Positions 45,442-53,655 of a stretch of 64,000 bases of DNA are shown here, piece after piece. The notes under the pieces are model-generated. The model made no database searches. It worked only from the letters and a program-made list of their open reading frames with translations, and was not told the origin of the DNA. The stretch spans positions 351,826-415,825 of the forward strand of contig NZ_AEUE01000002.1 in assembly GCF_000186705.1 (NCBI RefSeq). The letters are read 5' to 3'. The translations under genes and the position numbers were made by a program. This DNA comes from Citromicrobium sp. JLT1363 (GTDB lineage: Bacteria; Pseudomonadota; Alphaproteobacteria; Sphingomonadales; Sphingomonadaceae). Position 1 is the stretch's first letter. The number at the start of each line of letters is the position of its first letter.

Positions 45442-45696
45442 ATGCTGCAAATCGCCATCTATCTGCTCGACGCGCTGATCGTCGCCGCAGCCGTGCTGTC
45501 CGCATGGTTCTGGCTGCGCGCCAGTGGCAAGCAGGTGCGCCGGGTGAGCAAGCACGAGACCTTCGACCATGCGGATATCAACCGCCTGGTCGTCGCGCTC
45601 AACCGCGCGCAGATCCTCAATGCACGGGCAGCCAAGGCAACCGCCGCCGCCGCCCTGCTGGGGGGACTGCGCGTCCTGCTGGATTTTCTGCCATGA
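45442..45696 (+). CDS. Small membrane protein of unknown function
   Basis: An 84-residue protein with an N-terminal TM helix (about 4-25), an amphipathic middle with KHETFDHADINRLVVALNRAQ, and a second hydrophobic helix near the C-terminus (AAAALLGGLRVLLDFLP). It is coupled to the exchanger gene by a 4-base overlap (ATGA), so a role with that transporter is possible. I do not recognise the family. Confidence 0.7.
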   Translation: MLQIAIYLLDALIVAAAVLSAWFWLRASGKQVRRVSKHETFDHADINRLVVALNRAQILNARAAKATAAAALLGGLRVLLDFLP

Positions 45697-46670
45697 CTAT
45701 ACTCGTGCTTCTGGGCGGACTGGTGCTGCTGGTGATCGGCGGCGAGCTGCTGGTTCGCGGAGCCGTTGCCATTGCCGGCAAGCTGGGCGTTTCCCCGCTG
45801 ATGATCGGCCTGACCATCGTGGGCATGGGCACCTCGATGCCGGAACTCGCGGCGAGCCTGCAGGCCGCGCTCTCCGGGTCGCCGGGGATTGCGCTGGGCA
45901 ATATCGTGGGCTCGAACATCGCCAACAGCCTGCTGATCTTGGGCGTTGCGGCGCTTCTGGCGCCGATCGCGGTCGCGCGGGGCACGCTGTGGCGCGATGG
46001 CGGGATCGGCGTGCTGGCCGCCTGCGCGCTGCTCCTCATCGGCATGACCACCGGGCTCGGTAGACTGGCAGGCGTGGTGCTGATCGCGGCGATGCTCGCC
46101 TATCTCTTTCTGGCCTACCGGCAGGAAAAGGCTGCCGTCGGCCACAGCGCCGCGATGGAGAAGGCGGAAGCGCTGGAGGGGATCGACCCCGCGCTGAAGC
46201 CGGGAGAGGGCAAGTCGGCGGGCTGGGGCCTGTCGCTGTTCTTCCTGCTGGCAGGGCTGGGCTGCATTGTCGGGGGCGGCACGCTTCTGGTGGGTGCCGC
46301 GGTGGACCTGGCCATCGAATTCGGAATGTCGGAAACGCTCGTCGGCCTGACCATCGTGGCGGTCGGCACCTCGCTGCCTGAGCTCGTCACGTCTGCGGTG
46401 GCGGCGATCCGCAAGCAGTCCGAAGTGGCGCTGGGCAACGTGCTCGGCTCGAACATCTACAACGTGTTCTTCATCGGCGGCGTGACCGGAGCGATTGCCC
46501 TGACCCCGGTGCCGGAAACGCTGGTGCGCTTCGACCTGCCGATCCTGATTGGCGTGTCGCTGGCGGTCATGGCGCTGGCCTGGACCGGGGCGCGCCTGTC
46601 CCGCTGGGAAGGCGCGGCTCTGATGGCGGCCTACTGCGTATATCTCGGGTTTACGGCGGGGTTGTTTTAG
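45693..46670 (+). CDS. Calcium/sodium antiporter, CaCA family (YrbG-like)
   Basis: Inner-membrane exchanger of 325 residues with ten TM helices in two inverted halves. Each half has the alpha-repeat signature: GMGTSMPELAASLQAALSGSPGIALGNIVGSNIANS and AVGTSLPELVTSAVAAIRKQSEVALGNVLGSNIYNV. A hydrophilic loop (about 135-175) separates the halves. It exchanges Ca2+ (or other cations) for Na+ or H+. Its start overlaps the small membrane protein gene by 4 bases. It ends about 130 bases before the AT-rich gene. Confidence 0.95.
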   Translation: MTILVLLGGLVLLVIGGELLVRGAVAIAGKLGVSPLMIGLTIVGMGTSMPELAASLQAALSGSPGIALGNIVGSNIANSLLILGVAALLAPIAVARGTLWRDGGIGVLAACALLLIGMTTGLGRLAGVVLIAAMLAYLFLAYRQEKAAVGHSAAMEKAEALEGIDPALKPGEGKSAGWGLSLFFLLAGLGCIVGGGTLLVGAAVDLAIEFGMSETLVGLTIVAVGTSLPELVTSAVAAIRKQSEVALGNVLGSNIYNVFFIGGVTGAIALTPVPETLVRFDLPILIGVSLAVMALAWTGARLSRWEGAALMAAYCVYLGFTAGLF

Positions 46671-46802
46671 GGGCGGGGGCAGGCGGTCGGTATTGGGACA
46701 TGCCGCACATTTTCATGGGTTGGCACACGTGTGGAATGGGAAGAAAATGGGAGGGCTTTGCGTGGGAGCATTATGGATTGAGGTGTTGGCTTCGGCTTGC
46801 CG

Positions 46803-48167
46803 CTACCGAAGACGCGGACCATCGTTAGGGCCCCTGATTTTTCCAGCTTGAATGAGATTGCTGTAAGACTCATTCAGTTTCACAACATCTCGATCATTGA
46901 GTAGCTTGGCCCGTTTGCATTCATCAACTAACCGCTGGACCCGCTGCTGAGGGAAGGTGTCAGTGACATTCGACAATCGCTCCACCAGAAGAAACTTCTG
47001 GTGAGATTTTAGTGGCTCTGCGAGTTTCTGGTCTGGAAAAAAATGTCGAATTCCCTCCGCTAAACCGTATTTTCCGCGCGCGAAACGGACGGAAACCAAG
47101 TAGGCATCCAATACGCCGCTTTTCCCAAGGTGATTATCAATCCACGGTGCGAGAAGCCATTCGGAAATTTTTCGTTTAGCGACAGGCTTGAGGCTCTTGA
47201 GGAGGTTGGTCCTTACCAGCTGTTGAGTGATAGTAGAGCCCCCCGACTTCGTTCTAAATCGTATTCTACGATAGACAGCGCGCGCTGCGGCAACGAAGCT
47301 GTTTCCGTGGTGGCTCATGAAGCGCTTATCCTCAATCTGGATAAGCATGGAATTCATCTGGTCGAGACTGAGATTTATTCTTTTGGCCTCATAGATCGCC
47401 AAGTTTAACCGATACAATGTATGGCCAAGATTCTCTTTTGGAGGCATCAATATCATTGATAATATAAGCTTGGCTCCCAGAAAATACGTGCTCTCGTGTT
47501 TCTCCTTTAGCGAGAATCGGTAGGCGATCATTAGGGCGAAGCTCACTGTCGTCCCTACTGCTAAAGCGTAAGTGTCCAGTGTGAGATCAAGTGTCTCGAC
47601 TGAGATCTGTGCCGAGCCCGACGAATCGATGGATTCGCCAAAGGCCGAGGTAAGAGCCGCACTTATCGCTCCAGCGAGAAAGGAGACTGCTAGGGCCGGG
47701 ATGGCTTCCAACGAGCTTATTCCCGGAAACATTCTTATGATGAACGGTTCGTTCGCTCCGTCGAGCCTATCCGAGGGAAGGACGGCTTCGATGTGTCCGT
47801 AGTCCAGACCGAGAAGTCGTCGGAGTACAATGATTTTTCGAGCTGCATATGTGGCGGCTCGTTGCAGGTGGGCGAAATAATGAATCAGTAAAAAATTAGC
47901 TATAAATAGAATGGCTAGGGATATGATAAGTCCCTCTGGCCCAGCGTTTTTCGTATAATACTGAAGGCGGCTAGGTTCCGCGGAACTGAAAACTGTAGCG
48001 GCCATACCGCCGGAGAAGACGGCAATACCGGCTGCAACATTAAGACTCTTTTGATTCGCGTCTAGCGCCTTGGTGGCCTGCTCGTATTCCTTAATGCCGA
48101 TCTCATGATCGGATTTGAGACTGTATGTTGGGAAATACTGTTGGGCTTCGTAGATGTGCTTCTCCAC
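46803..48167 (-). CDS. Multi-TM protein fused to GT51 peptidoglycan transglycosylase domain
   Basis: A 454-residue protein. Residues 1-225 contain four predicted TM helices (about 42-61, 79-98, 154-175, 196-219) with a basic loop (100-153: AARKIIVLRRLLGLDYG) between helices 2 and 3. I do not recognise this part. Residues 265-400 are a GT51 domain with its motifs intact: IEDKRFMSHHG (Glu279), GGSTITQQLVRTN (309-321), RKISE (332-336) and LDAYLVSVRFARGKYGLAEGIRHFF. GT51 enzymes polymerise lipid II. There is no transpeptidase domain, so it is not a class A PBP, and the multi-TM front end is unlike the single-TM MtgA. Base composition indicates recent transfer. The ATG at 48167 has only a weak upstream site. 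Confidence 0.88.
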   Translation of the reverse strand: MEKHIYEAQQYFPTYSLKSDHEIGIKEYEQATKALDANQKSLNVAAGIAVFSGGMAATVFSSAEPSRLQYYTKNAGPEGLIISLAILFIANFLLIHYFAHLQRAATYAARKIIVLRRLLGLDYGHIEAVLPSDRLDGANEPFIIRMFPGISSLEAIPALAVSFLAGAISAALTSAFGESIDSSGSAQISVETLDLTLDTYALAVGTTVSFALMIAYRFSLKEKHESTYFLGAKLILSMILMPPKENLGHTLYRLNLAIYEAKRINLSLDQMNSMLIQIEDKRFMSHHGNSFVAAARAVYRRIRFRTKSGGSTITQQLVRTNLLKSLKPVAKRKISEWLLAPWIDNHLGKSGVLDAYLVSVRFARGKYGLAEGIRHFFPDQKLAEPLKSHQKFLLVERLSNVTDTFPQQRVQRLVDECKRAKLLNDRDVVKLNESYSNLIQAGKIRGPNDGPRLR

Positions 48168-48282
48168 CTAAAGTCCTCCCGCAAAAAGTAAGTTTTCTGC
48201 CATCTGACTGTCCTACTCCTCCTGTGCTTTCTAAGGTTGCTGGGTTCTTTCAAAACGTCGATCTGCCCCGGACCTCCCGGCC

Positions 48283-48313
48283 AAAATCCTCCCCATCAGC
48301 CTCGGAGGTTTTT
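48283..48313 (-). terminator. Possible terminator after comM
   Basis: CCTCC and GGAGG arms separated by about 11 bases, with A/T runs outside on both sides (AAAAT... and ...TTTTT). It lies about 45 bases beyond the comM stop. The stem is short, so this is only likely. Confidence 0.45.
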
Positions 48314-48356
48314 GCCCCCAGGACACTGTGTCAGGTGTGTCAGGGCCCGCCGCCCA

Positions 48357-49865
48357 TCACGCCCGCGGCGCCTGCCGCCGGTAGCTCAGCGCCTCGGCCA
48401 CGTGCACGCGGCCGACATGCTCCGCTCCGCCAAGGTCAGCCACCGTTCGCGCGACCCTCAGCATCCGCACATAGCTTCGCGCCGAGAGGCGCATCCTCTC
48501 CGCCGCCTGCATCAGCAGCGTGCGCCCCGCCTCGTCGGGCGTGGCGAAGCGTTCGAGCATGTCGCCGTCGAGCTCGGCATTGGTGCGCACGCCGCTCTCC
48601 TCTTCGCGCGACGACTGCACCTGCCGCGCCGCGAGCACCCGCGCGGCGACCTCGGCGCTGCCCTCGGCAGGCGGGGGCAGCGCGAGGTCGGCGGCGCTGA
48701 CCGGCTCTACCTCCACATGCAGGTCGATCCGGTCGAGCATCGGCCCGCTGACCTTGCTCTGGTAGTCGGCGGCGCACCTGGGCGCGCGGCTGCAGGCAAG
48801 CGAGGGATCGCCCAGGTGGCCGCAGCGGCACGGGTTCATCGCCGCGATCAGCTGCACCCGCGCGGGGAAGGTGACATGCGCATTGGCCCGCGCGACGTCG
48901 ACCTTGCCCGTCTCCAGCGGCTGCCTGAGGCTGTCGAGAACGGGCCGCTGGAACTCGGGCAGTTCATCGAGGAACAGCACGCCCAGATGCGCGAGGGAGA
49001 CCTCTCCCGGCCGCACCTTCAGCCCGCCGCCGGTCAGCGCCGCCATGCTCGCCGAATGATGCGGTGCGCGAAAAGGGCGCGCGCGGCTGATCCGCCCGCC
49101 TTCGAGCAGTCCGGCGACCGATTGCACCATGCTCACCTCCAGCGCCTCGGCCGGGGAGAGCGGGGGGAGGATGCCGGGCAGGCACGCGGCGAGCAGGCTC
49201 TTGCCCGCACCCGGCGGCCCGCTCATCAGCAGGTTGTGGCCGCCCGCCGCCGCAATCTCGAGCGCGCGCTTGGCACTCTCCTGCCCCTTGACCTGCTTGA
49301 GGTCGGGGCCTGCTGCGGCCTCCTCGACCGTGCCCAGCTGCGGTTCGCTGAGCTGCTGCGTGCCCTTGAGGTGGTTGAGCAGGCTGACGAGATCGGGCGC
49401 CGCGATCACCGGGATGCCGCTCGCCCACCGCGCCTCCGCGCCCTGAATGGCGGGACAGATCAGTCCGCACTCGGCCTCGCTGGCATGCATCGCGGCGAGC
49501 AGGACGCCGGGCGAGCCGACGATCCGCCCGTCGAGCGCAAGCTCGCCGACCGCGACGAAATCCGCCAGCTGCTCGCGGTCCGCCACGCCCATGGCGGCCA
49601 GCAGCGCGAGCGCGATCGGCAGGTCGTAATGCGATCCGTCCTTGGGCAGGTCCGCCGGAGAGAGGTTGACCGTGATCCGCTTGGGCGGCAGCGCGAGGCC
49701 CATCGCGGCGAGCGCGGCCTGCACCCGCTCGCGGCTCTCGCTCACCGCCTTGTCGGGCAGGCCGACGACGCTGAAGCGCGGAAGGCCCGCGGCGAGCTGG
49801 CACTGCACCTCCACGGCGCGCGCCTCGAGCCCGAGATAGGCAACAGTGCGAACAGTAGCGACCAT
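48357..49865 (-). CDS. comM: YifB/ComM family Mg-chelatase-like AAA+ ATPase
   Basis: A 502-residue protein with an N-terminal Lon-like ChlI domain (VQCQLAAGLPRFSVVGLPDKAVSESRERVQAAL), an AAA+ core with Walker A SGPPGAGKSLLAACLPGILPP and Walker B GVLFLDELPEF, and a C-terminal Mg-chelatase domain (LSARSYVRMLRVARTVADL). ComM is a branch-migration helicase that helps integrate transformed DNA. CxCGHLGDP-type cysteines (CRCGHLGDPSLACSRAPRC) form a likely zinc site. It is the nearest gene to the AT-rich insert. Confidence 0.95.
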   Translation of the reverse strand: MVATVRTVAYLGLEARAVEVQCQLAAGLPRFSVVGLPDKAVSESRERVQAALAAMGLALPPKRITVNLSPADLPKDGSHYDLPIALALLAAMGVADREQLADFVAVGELALDGRIVGSPGVLLAAMHASEAECGLICPAIQGAEARWASGIPVIAAPDLVSLLNHLKGTQQLSEPQLGTVEEAAAGPDLKQVKGQESAKRALEIAAAGGHNLLMSGPPGAGKSLLAACLPGILPPLSPAEALEVSMVQSVAGLLEGGRISRARPFRAPHHSASMAALTGGGLKVRPGEVSLAHLGVLFLDELPEFQRPVLDSLRQPLETGKVDVARANAHVTFPARVQLIAAMNPCRCGHLGDPSLACSRAPRCAADYQSKVSGPMLDRIDLHVEVEPVSAADLALPPPAEGSAEVAARVLAARQVQSSREEESGVRTNAELDGDMLERFATPDEAGRTLLMQAAERMRLSARSYVRMLRVARTVADLGGAEHVGRVHVAEALSYRRQAPRA

Positions 49866-50033
49866 GAACAGGCTCCCCCCGCAGCCTTGCCTTGCGGCAA
49901 AACCTTGCCGGGTCCGCCCGCGCTTGTCGAGTTCGCAGTTTTCCGCATGTTTTCAGCGGCGCACAAAGTGTTACCGGCCCGGCAACCATTATCGGTGGGG
50001 TAATGGTAAGGCGCGGGCGGCAAAACGCTGCCG

Positions 50034-50885
50034 GTGCGCTGGTACACTTCCCTTCTCCTCGCACTTGCGACCACCCTCGGCCTGGTACCCACCCCCCTCC
50101 AGGCCGAGGGTTGGATTGTGAAAGTGACCGTGACCGAAGAGTGGATCGACGAGAGCGATCCGCGCTTCCACGAGAGCGAGCCGGTCGACCACTATGTCGA
50201 GGGCGACGGCTACGACTATGCGGCGCCGCGCATCGCCTATCCGACGGCGGACCGCGCCATCTCCTCCTTCCGCGCCAGCGCACCCACCGCGCTTGCCGCC
50301 TATGGCCCGTTCCGCGTGGTCGATCCGACGCGGGCCGTGCTGGTGGGGACCACCACCTCCGCCACGCCTGCACAGTTCGCCGCGCTGCTGCGCGCCTACC
50401 CGCAGCTTCGCACGCTCGACCTGGTCGAGGCGCCGGGCACGGAGAACGACCGGGCCAATCTTGCCGTGGGGCGCATGATTCGCGCCGCCGGGCTGACCAC
50501 CCGCGTGCCGCGAGGCGGCTCTGTGCGTTCGGGCGCGGTGGAGCTGTTCCTGGCCGGTGCACGGCGCGAGGTGGAAGACGGCGCGCGCTTCGCGGTGCAC
50601 AGCTGGCGCGACAATCGCGGGCGCGAGGCGGACGATTTCCCGACGGGCGCACCCGAACACCGCTATTACCTCGACTACTACCGCGAAATGGGCATGAGCA
50701 CGGACGGCGCGCGCGAATTCTACGCGATGACGAACGAGGCACCGCACGCCAGGGCGCGCTGGCTCGATGCCCGTGAAATGCGCGGATGGATGGCCCGCAC
50801 GCTGCGTAATGCGGCGAACGACAACGAGGCCGCGGGCGATGCTCCGCGCATCGCGTATCTTGACGTGACCGGAGCGACCCAGTAA
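50034..50885 (+). CDS. Exported protein, COG3904-like Clp/crotonase fold
   Basis: A 283-residue protein with a signal peptide (about 1-24, LQA-EG). The middle (LRTLDLVEAPGTENDRANLAVGRMIRAAGLTTRVPRGGSVRSGAVELFLAGARREVEDGARFAVHSW) follows the COG3904 pattern of periplasmic ClpP-like proteins: a long-term (A/G)xxxIR..GLxTxV..gg.caSac..lF.aG....a.(A/G)VHSW. Ser166 and His189 occupy the catalytic places, but the usual CxSAC is SVRSGAV. A peptidase or degenerate role is possible; substrate unknown. Confidence 0.7.
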   Translation: MRWYTSLLLALATTLGLVPTPLQAEGWIVKVTVTEEWIDESDPRFHESEPVDHYVEGDGYDYAAPRIAYPTADRAISSFRASAPTALAAYGPFRVVDPTRAVLVGTTTSATPAQFAALLRAYPQLRTLDLVEAPGTENDRANLAVGRMIRAAGLTTRVPRGGSVRSGAVELFLAGARREVEDGARFAVHSWRDNRGREADDFPTGAPEHRYYLDYYREMGMSTDGAREFYAMTNEAPHARARWLDAREMRGWMARTLRNAANDNEAAGDAPRIAYLDVTGATQ

Positions 50886-50978
50886 TGGCGCGCGCTTGAG
50901 GTTCCGGCCTGCGGGTCGGGAAACATCCGGTGGGTGCCGCGCGTTGCGCAGCCCGCCGATCCAGATTTCGAGGATATC

Positions 50979-51113
50979 ATGAAGCGGACTTTCCAGCCCA
51001 GCAATCTCGTTCGTGCGCGTCGCCACGGCTTCTTCGCACGCAAGGCCACCACTGGCGGCCGCAAGGTTCTCGCCGCCCGCCGCAAGCGTGGCCGCAAGAA
51101 GCTCTGCGCGTAA
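50979..51113 (+). CDS. rpmH: 50S ribosomal protein L34
   Basis: A 44-residue basic protein, [20 protein letters not shown]... ending KRGRKKLCA, the canonical L34 sequence. It belongs to the large ribosomal subunit. It is followed by rnpA, yidD, yidC and yihA on the same strand, the conserved order of this locus in bacteria. Confidence 0.98.
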   Translation: MKRTFQPSNLVRARRHGFFARKATTGGRKVLAARRKRGRKKLCA

Positions 51114-51218
51114 TTCCATAGGCTTGCATTGCAGGCAGGGCTGTCCGGCCTTGCCGGCAGCGGCATCGACAATGCTTGCGGGCTCCACTTTCGGGGCCCG
51201 TTTGCCTATTTAACCGAC

Positions 51219-51635
51219 ATGAGCGCGCCCGTTCCTCCGTTCCCCGGTGTCGACCGGCGGATTACCGCACGGAACGTGATGACCGCGCGTGCCGATTTCC
51301 TCGCTGCGAATCGGGGCCTGCGCGTGCCCATGCCCGGGTTCGTGCTGCTTGCCCGCCCGAACGAAGGGCGCGGCGTGCGCTACGGCATCACCGTCACCAA
51401 GAAGATCGGCAATGCGGTGGTCCGCAACCGGATGAAGCGGCGCTTCCGCGAGTTGTTGTGGCAGCATCTGCCAGCACTCGGCCTTCCCGATCACGATCAC
51501 GTGCTGATCGGCCGCGAGGGCGGGGTGGAGCGGGACTTTGCCAGGCTGTCCGAAGAACTGGCGACGGCTCTGGGCCGCGCGGCGCGCGGCGAAGGCCAGC
51601 GCGGACGGACGCCACGCAGGAGGCGCAGCCGATGA
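51219..51635 (+). CDS. rnpA: Ribonuclease P protein component
   Basis: A 138-residue basic protein that assists RNase P RNA in cutting pre-tRNA 5' leaders. The signature GNAVVRNRMKRRFREL (RNR motif) and GVRYGITVTKKIG are present. The C-terminus is very Arg-rich. I start at 51219 (MSAPVPPFPGVDRRITARNVM), giving the family's length; 51129 would add 30 residues upstream. It overlaps yidD by 4 bases. Confidence 0.93.
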   Translation: MSAPVPPFPGVDRRITARNVMTARADFLAANRGLRVPMPGFVLLARPNEGRGVRYGITVTKKIGNAVVRNRMKRRFRELLWQHLPALGLPDHDHVLIGREGGVERDFARLSEELATALGRAARGEGQRGRTPRRRRSR

Positions 51636-51850
51636 ACCCCGTGAAACGCGTGATGGTACTGGCGATTCGCGGCTGGCAGCTGGGCCCCAGCCTGATCCTG
51701 CCTTCCAGTTGCCGCTTCCAGCCCAGCTGCTCGCAATACGCCATCGAAGCGATCGAAAAGCATGGGCCAATCAAGGGTGGATGGCTGGGCTTCAAGCGTA
51801 TAATGCGCTGCCATCCATGGGGTGGGCATGGCCATGATCCGGTTCCCTGA
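51632..51850 (+). CDS. yidD: Membrane protein insertion efficiency factor YidD
   Basis: A 72-residue protein. CRFQPSCSQYAIEAIEKHG and KGGWLGFKRIMRCHPWGGHGHDPVP are the conserved UPF0161/YidD motifs. It is an amphipathic peripheral membrane protein that helps YidC. Its ATG overlaps the rnpA stop (ATGA), and yidC begins 54 bases later. Confidence 0.96.
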   Translation: MNPVKRVMVLAIRGWQLGPSLILPSSCRFQPSCSQYAIEAIEKHGPIKGGWLGFKRIMRCHPWGGHGHDPVP

Positions 51851-51903
51851 ATCCAGCCCGCATCACCGCAAGACGTTTTAAGAACAGCAGGATCGCACGA
51901 ATC

Positions 51904-53655
51904 TTGGACAACCAGCGCAATCTCATCTTCGCCGTGGTCCTGTGCGGCCTCATGATCCTGCTGTACGATTCGGCGATCAGCTATTTCTATCCCGCGCCGC
52001 CCGAGAGCGAGCAGACCGAGCGCGCGACCACGCCGGAACAGCGCGCCGCGCAGGAAGTGGCCAATGAAAGCGGCCTCGCGCCCAGCGTGGCGCAACAGGC
52101 GGTGGACCTCGACGAGGCGCTGGCATCCGGCAATCGCGTGCCGATCGACGCGCCGCGCGTCGAAGGCTCGATCAACCTGGTCGGCGCGCGGGTCGACGAT
52201 ATCGAACTGAAGGACCACCGCGCGACGGTGGATGAAGACAGCGGCCCCGTGCAGCTGTTCGCGCCCGCCGGCACGCCGATCCAGAATTTCGCGCAGTTCG
52301 GCTTCGTGGGCGATGGCACGCAGCTGCCCGACGCGAAAACCGTGTGGCAGGCCAGCGGCGACACGCTGTCGCCCGGCAATCCGGTGGATCTGCGGTGGGA
52401 CAATGACGAGGGGCAGCGGTTCCGCATCCGCCTGTCGATCGACGATAACTACATGATCACCGCCGAACAGACCGTGGCCAACTACGGCGAGGGCCCGGTG
52501 GTCGTATCCCCCTTCGCCACCATCACCCGCACCAGCCTGACCGCGAGCAAGAGCACCTGGATTTCCCACTCCGGCCCGATCGGCACCTTCGGCGGTACGG
52601 TCGATTACGGCGTCGACTACGACGATCTGGCGGAGGACGGCCCGGTTTCGGGCGAAGGGCAGGCCGCGTGGCTCGGCTTCACCGATATCTACTGGCTCGG
52701 CGCGCTGGTGCCCGAAGCGGGTTCCTCACCCGATACCGGCTTCCGTTCGCTCGGAAACGACCTGTTCCGCGCAGACCTGATCTATGATCCCGTTACGCTT
52801 CGCCCGGGGCGGCAGATTACGCGCAGCTCGCAGCTCTTCGCCGGGGCGAAGGAAAGCGGCGTGCTCGATGCCTATCAGGATGCGGGCATCGCGCAGTTCG
52901 GCCTGGCGATCGACTGGGGCTGGTTCCGCTGGTTCGAAAAGCCGATCCTGTGGCTGCTGCGTCAGATCTTCTCCGTCGTCGGCAATTTCGGAGTCGCGAT
53001 CATCCTGCTGACCTGCTGCGTGCGCGGCCTGATGTTCCCCATCGCCCAAAAGGGCTTTTCCAGCATGGCGAGCATGAAGGCGATCCAGCCGGACATGAAA
53101 AAGCTGCAGGAGAAGCACAAGGACGACAAGGTCAAGCAGCAGCAGGAAATGCAGAAGCTGTTCAAGGACAAGGGCGTGAACCCGGTTGCCGGGTGCCTGC
53201 CGATGCTCCTTCAGATTCCGGTCTTCTTCGCGCTCTACAAGGTGCTGATCCTAGCGATCGAGATGCGCCATCAGCCCTTCGTGCTGTGGATCGAGGATCT
53301 GTCCGCGCCCGATCCGGCGCATGTGCTCAACCTGTTCGGCCTGCTGCCCTACGATGTGCCCGGCTTCCTGGCGCTCGGCCCGCTGGCGCTGCTGCTCGGC
53401 TTCACCATGTGGCTGACCTTCCGCCTCAACCCGAGCACGATGGACCCTGTGCAGCAACAGGTCTTCTCGATCATGCCGTGGGTGCTGATGTTCGTCATGG
53501 CGCCGTTTGCCGCCGGCCTGCTGCTGTACTGGAACACGTCCAACCTGCTGACGCTGGCCCAGCAGAAGTACCTGTATTCCAAGCATCCGCAGCTCAAGGC
53601 AGCGGCCGAGAAGGAAAAGGCGGAAAAGGCACAGAAGGCGCAGGAAGGGGCGTGA
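51904..53655 (+). CDS. yidC: Membrane protein insertase YidC
   Basis: Inner-membrane insertase of 583 residues, with a TTG start. The N-terminal TM (about 8-26) precedes a large periplasmic beta domain (about 70-345), then the conserved five-TM core beginning FGVAIILLTCCVRGLMFPIAQKGFSSMASMKAIQPDMKKLQEK. The cytoplasmic hairpin is Lys/Glu-rich, and the conserved VNPVAGCLPMLLQIPVFFALYKVL and YWNTSNLLTLAQQKY follow. It inserts membrane proteins alone or with Sec. The start is fixed by homology (DNQRNLIFAVVLC). Confidence 0.97.
   Translation: MDNQRNLIFAVVLCGLMILLYDSAISYFYPAPPESEQTERATTPEQRAAQEVANESGLAPSVAQQAVDLDEALASGNRVPIDAPRVEGSINLVGARVDDIELKDHRATVDEDSGPVQLFAPAGTPIQNFAQFGFVGDGTQLPDAKTVWQASGDTLSPGNPVDLRWDNDEGQRFRIRLSIDDNYMITAEQTVANYGEGPVVVSPFATITRTSLTASKSTWISHSGPIGTFGGTVDYGVDYDDLAEDGPVSGEGQAAWLGFTDIYWLGALVPEAGSSPDTGFRSLGNDLFRADLIYDPVTLRPGRQITRSSQLFAGAKESGVLDAYQDAGIAQFGLAIDWGWFRWFEKPILWLLRQIFSVVGNFGVAIILLTCCVRGLMFPIAQKGFSSMASMKAIQPDMKKLQEKHKDDKVKQQQEMQKLFKDKGVNPVAGCLPMLLQIPVFFALYKVLILAIEMRHQPFVLWIEDLSAPDPAHVLNLFGLLPYDVPGFLALGPLALLLGFTMWLTFRLNPSTMDPVQQQVFSIMPWVLMFVMAPFAAGLLLYWNTSNLLTLAQQKYLYSKHPQLKAAAEKEKAEKAQKAQEGA

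Larger units (their letters stand above)
46671..48356. other. AT-rich atypical segment
   Basis: From about 46.8 to 48.25 kb the base composition drops to roughly half G+C, and codon usage changes (many AT-ending codons), against a GC-rich background on both sides. It holds one gene (46803-48167). The flanks are 132 bp to the exchanger and 189 bp to comM. I saw no tRNA, integrase, transposase or clear flanking direct repeats, so the mode of transfer is unclear. Confidence 0.7.

Noticed and set aside
47130..47408. Small plus-strand frame inside the AT-rich gene
   Set aside because: It overlaps the conserved GT51 motifs on the other strand and has no recognisable feature.
46671..48356. Integrated mobile element with attachment sites
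   Set aside because: Composition suggests transfer, but I found no integrase, transposase, tRNA or convincing flanking repeat; only TGTCAGG in tandem near 48330, which is too short.
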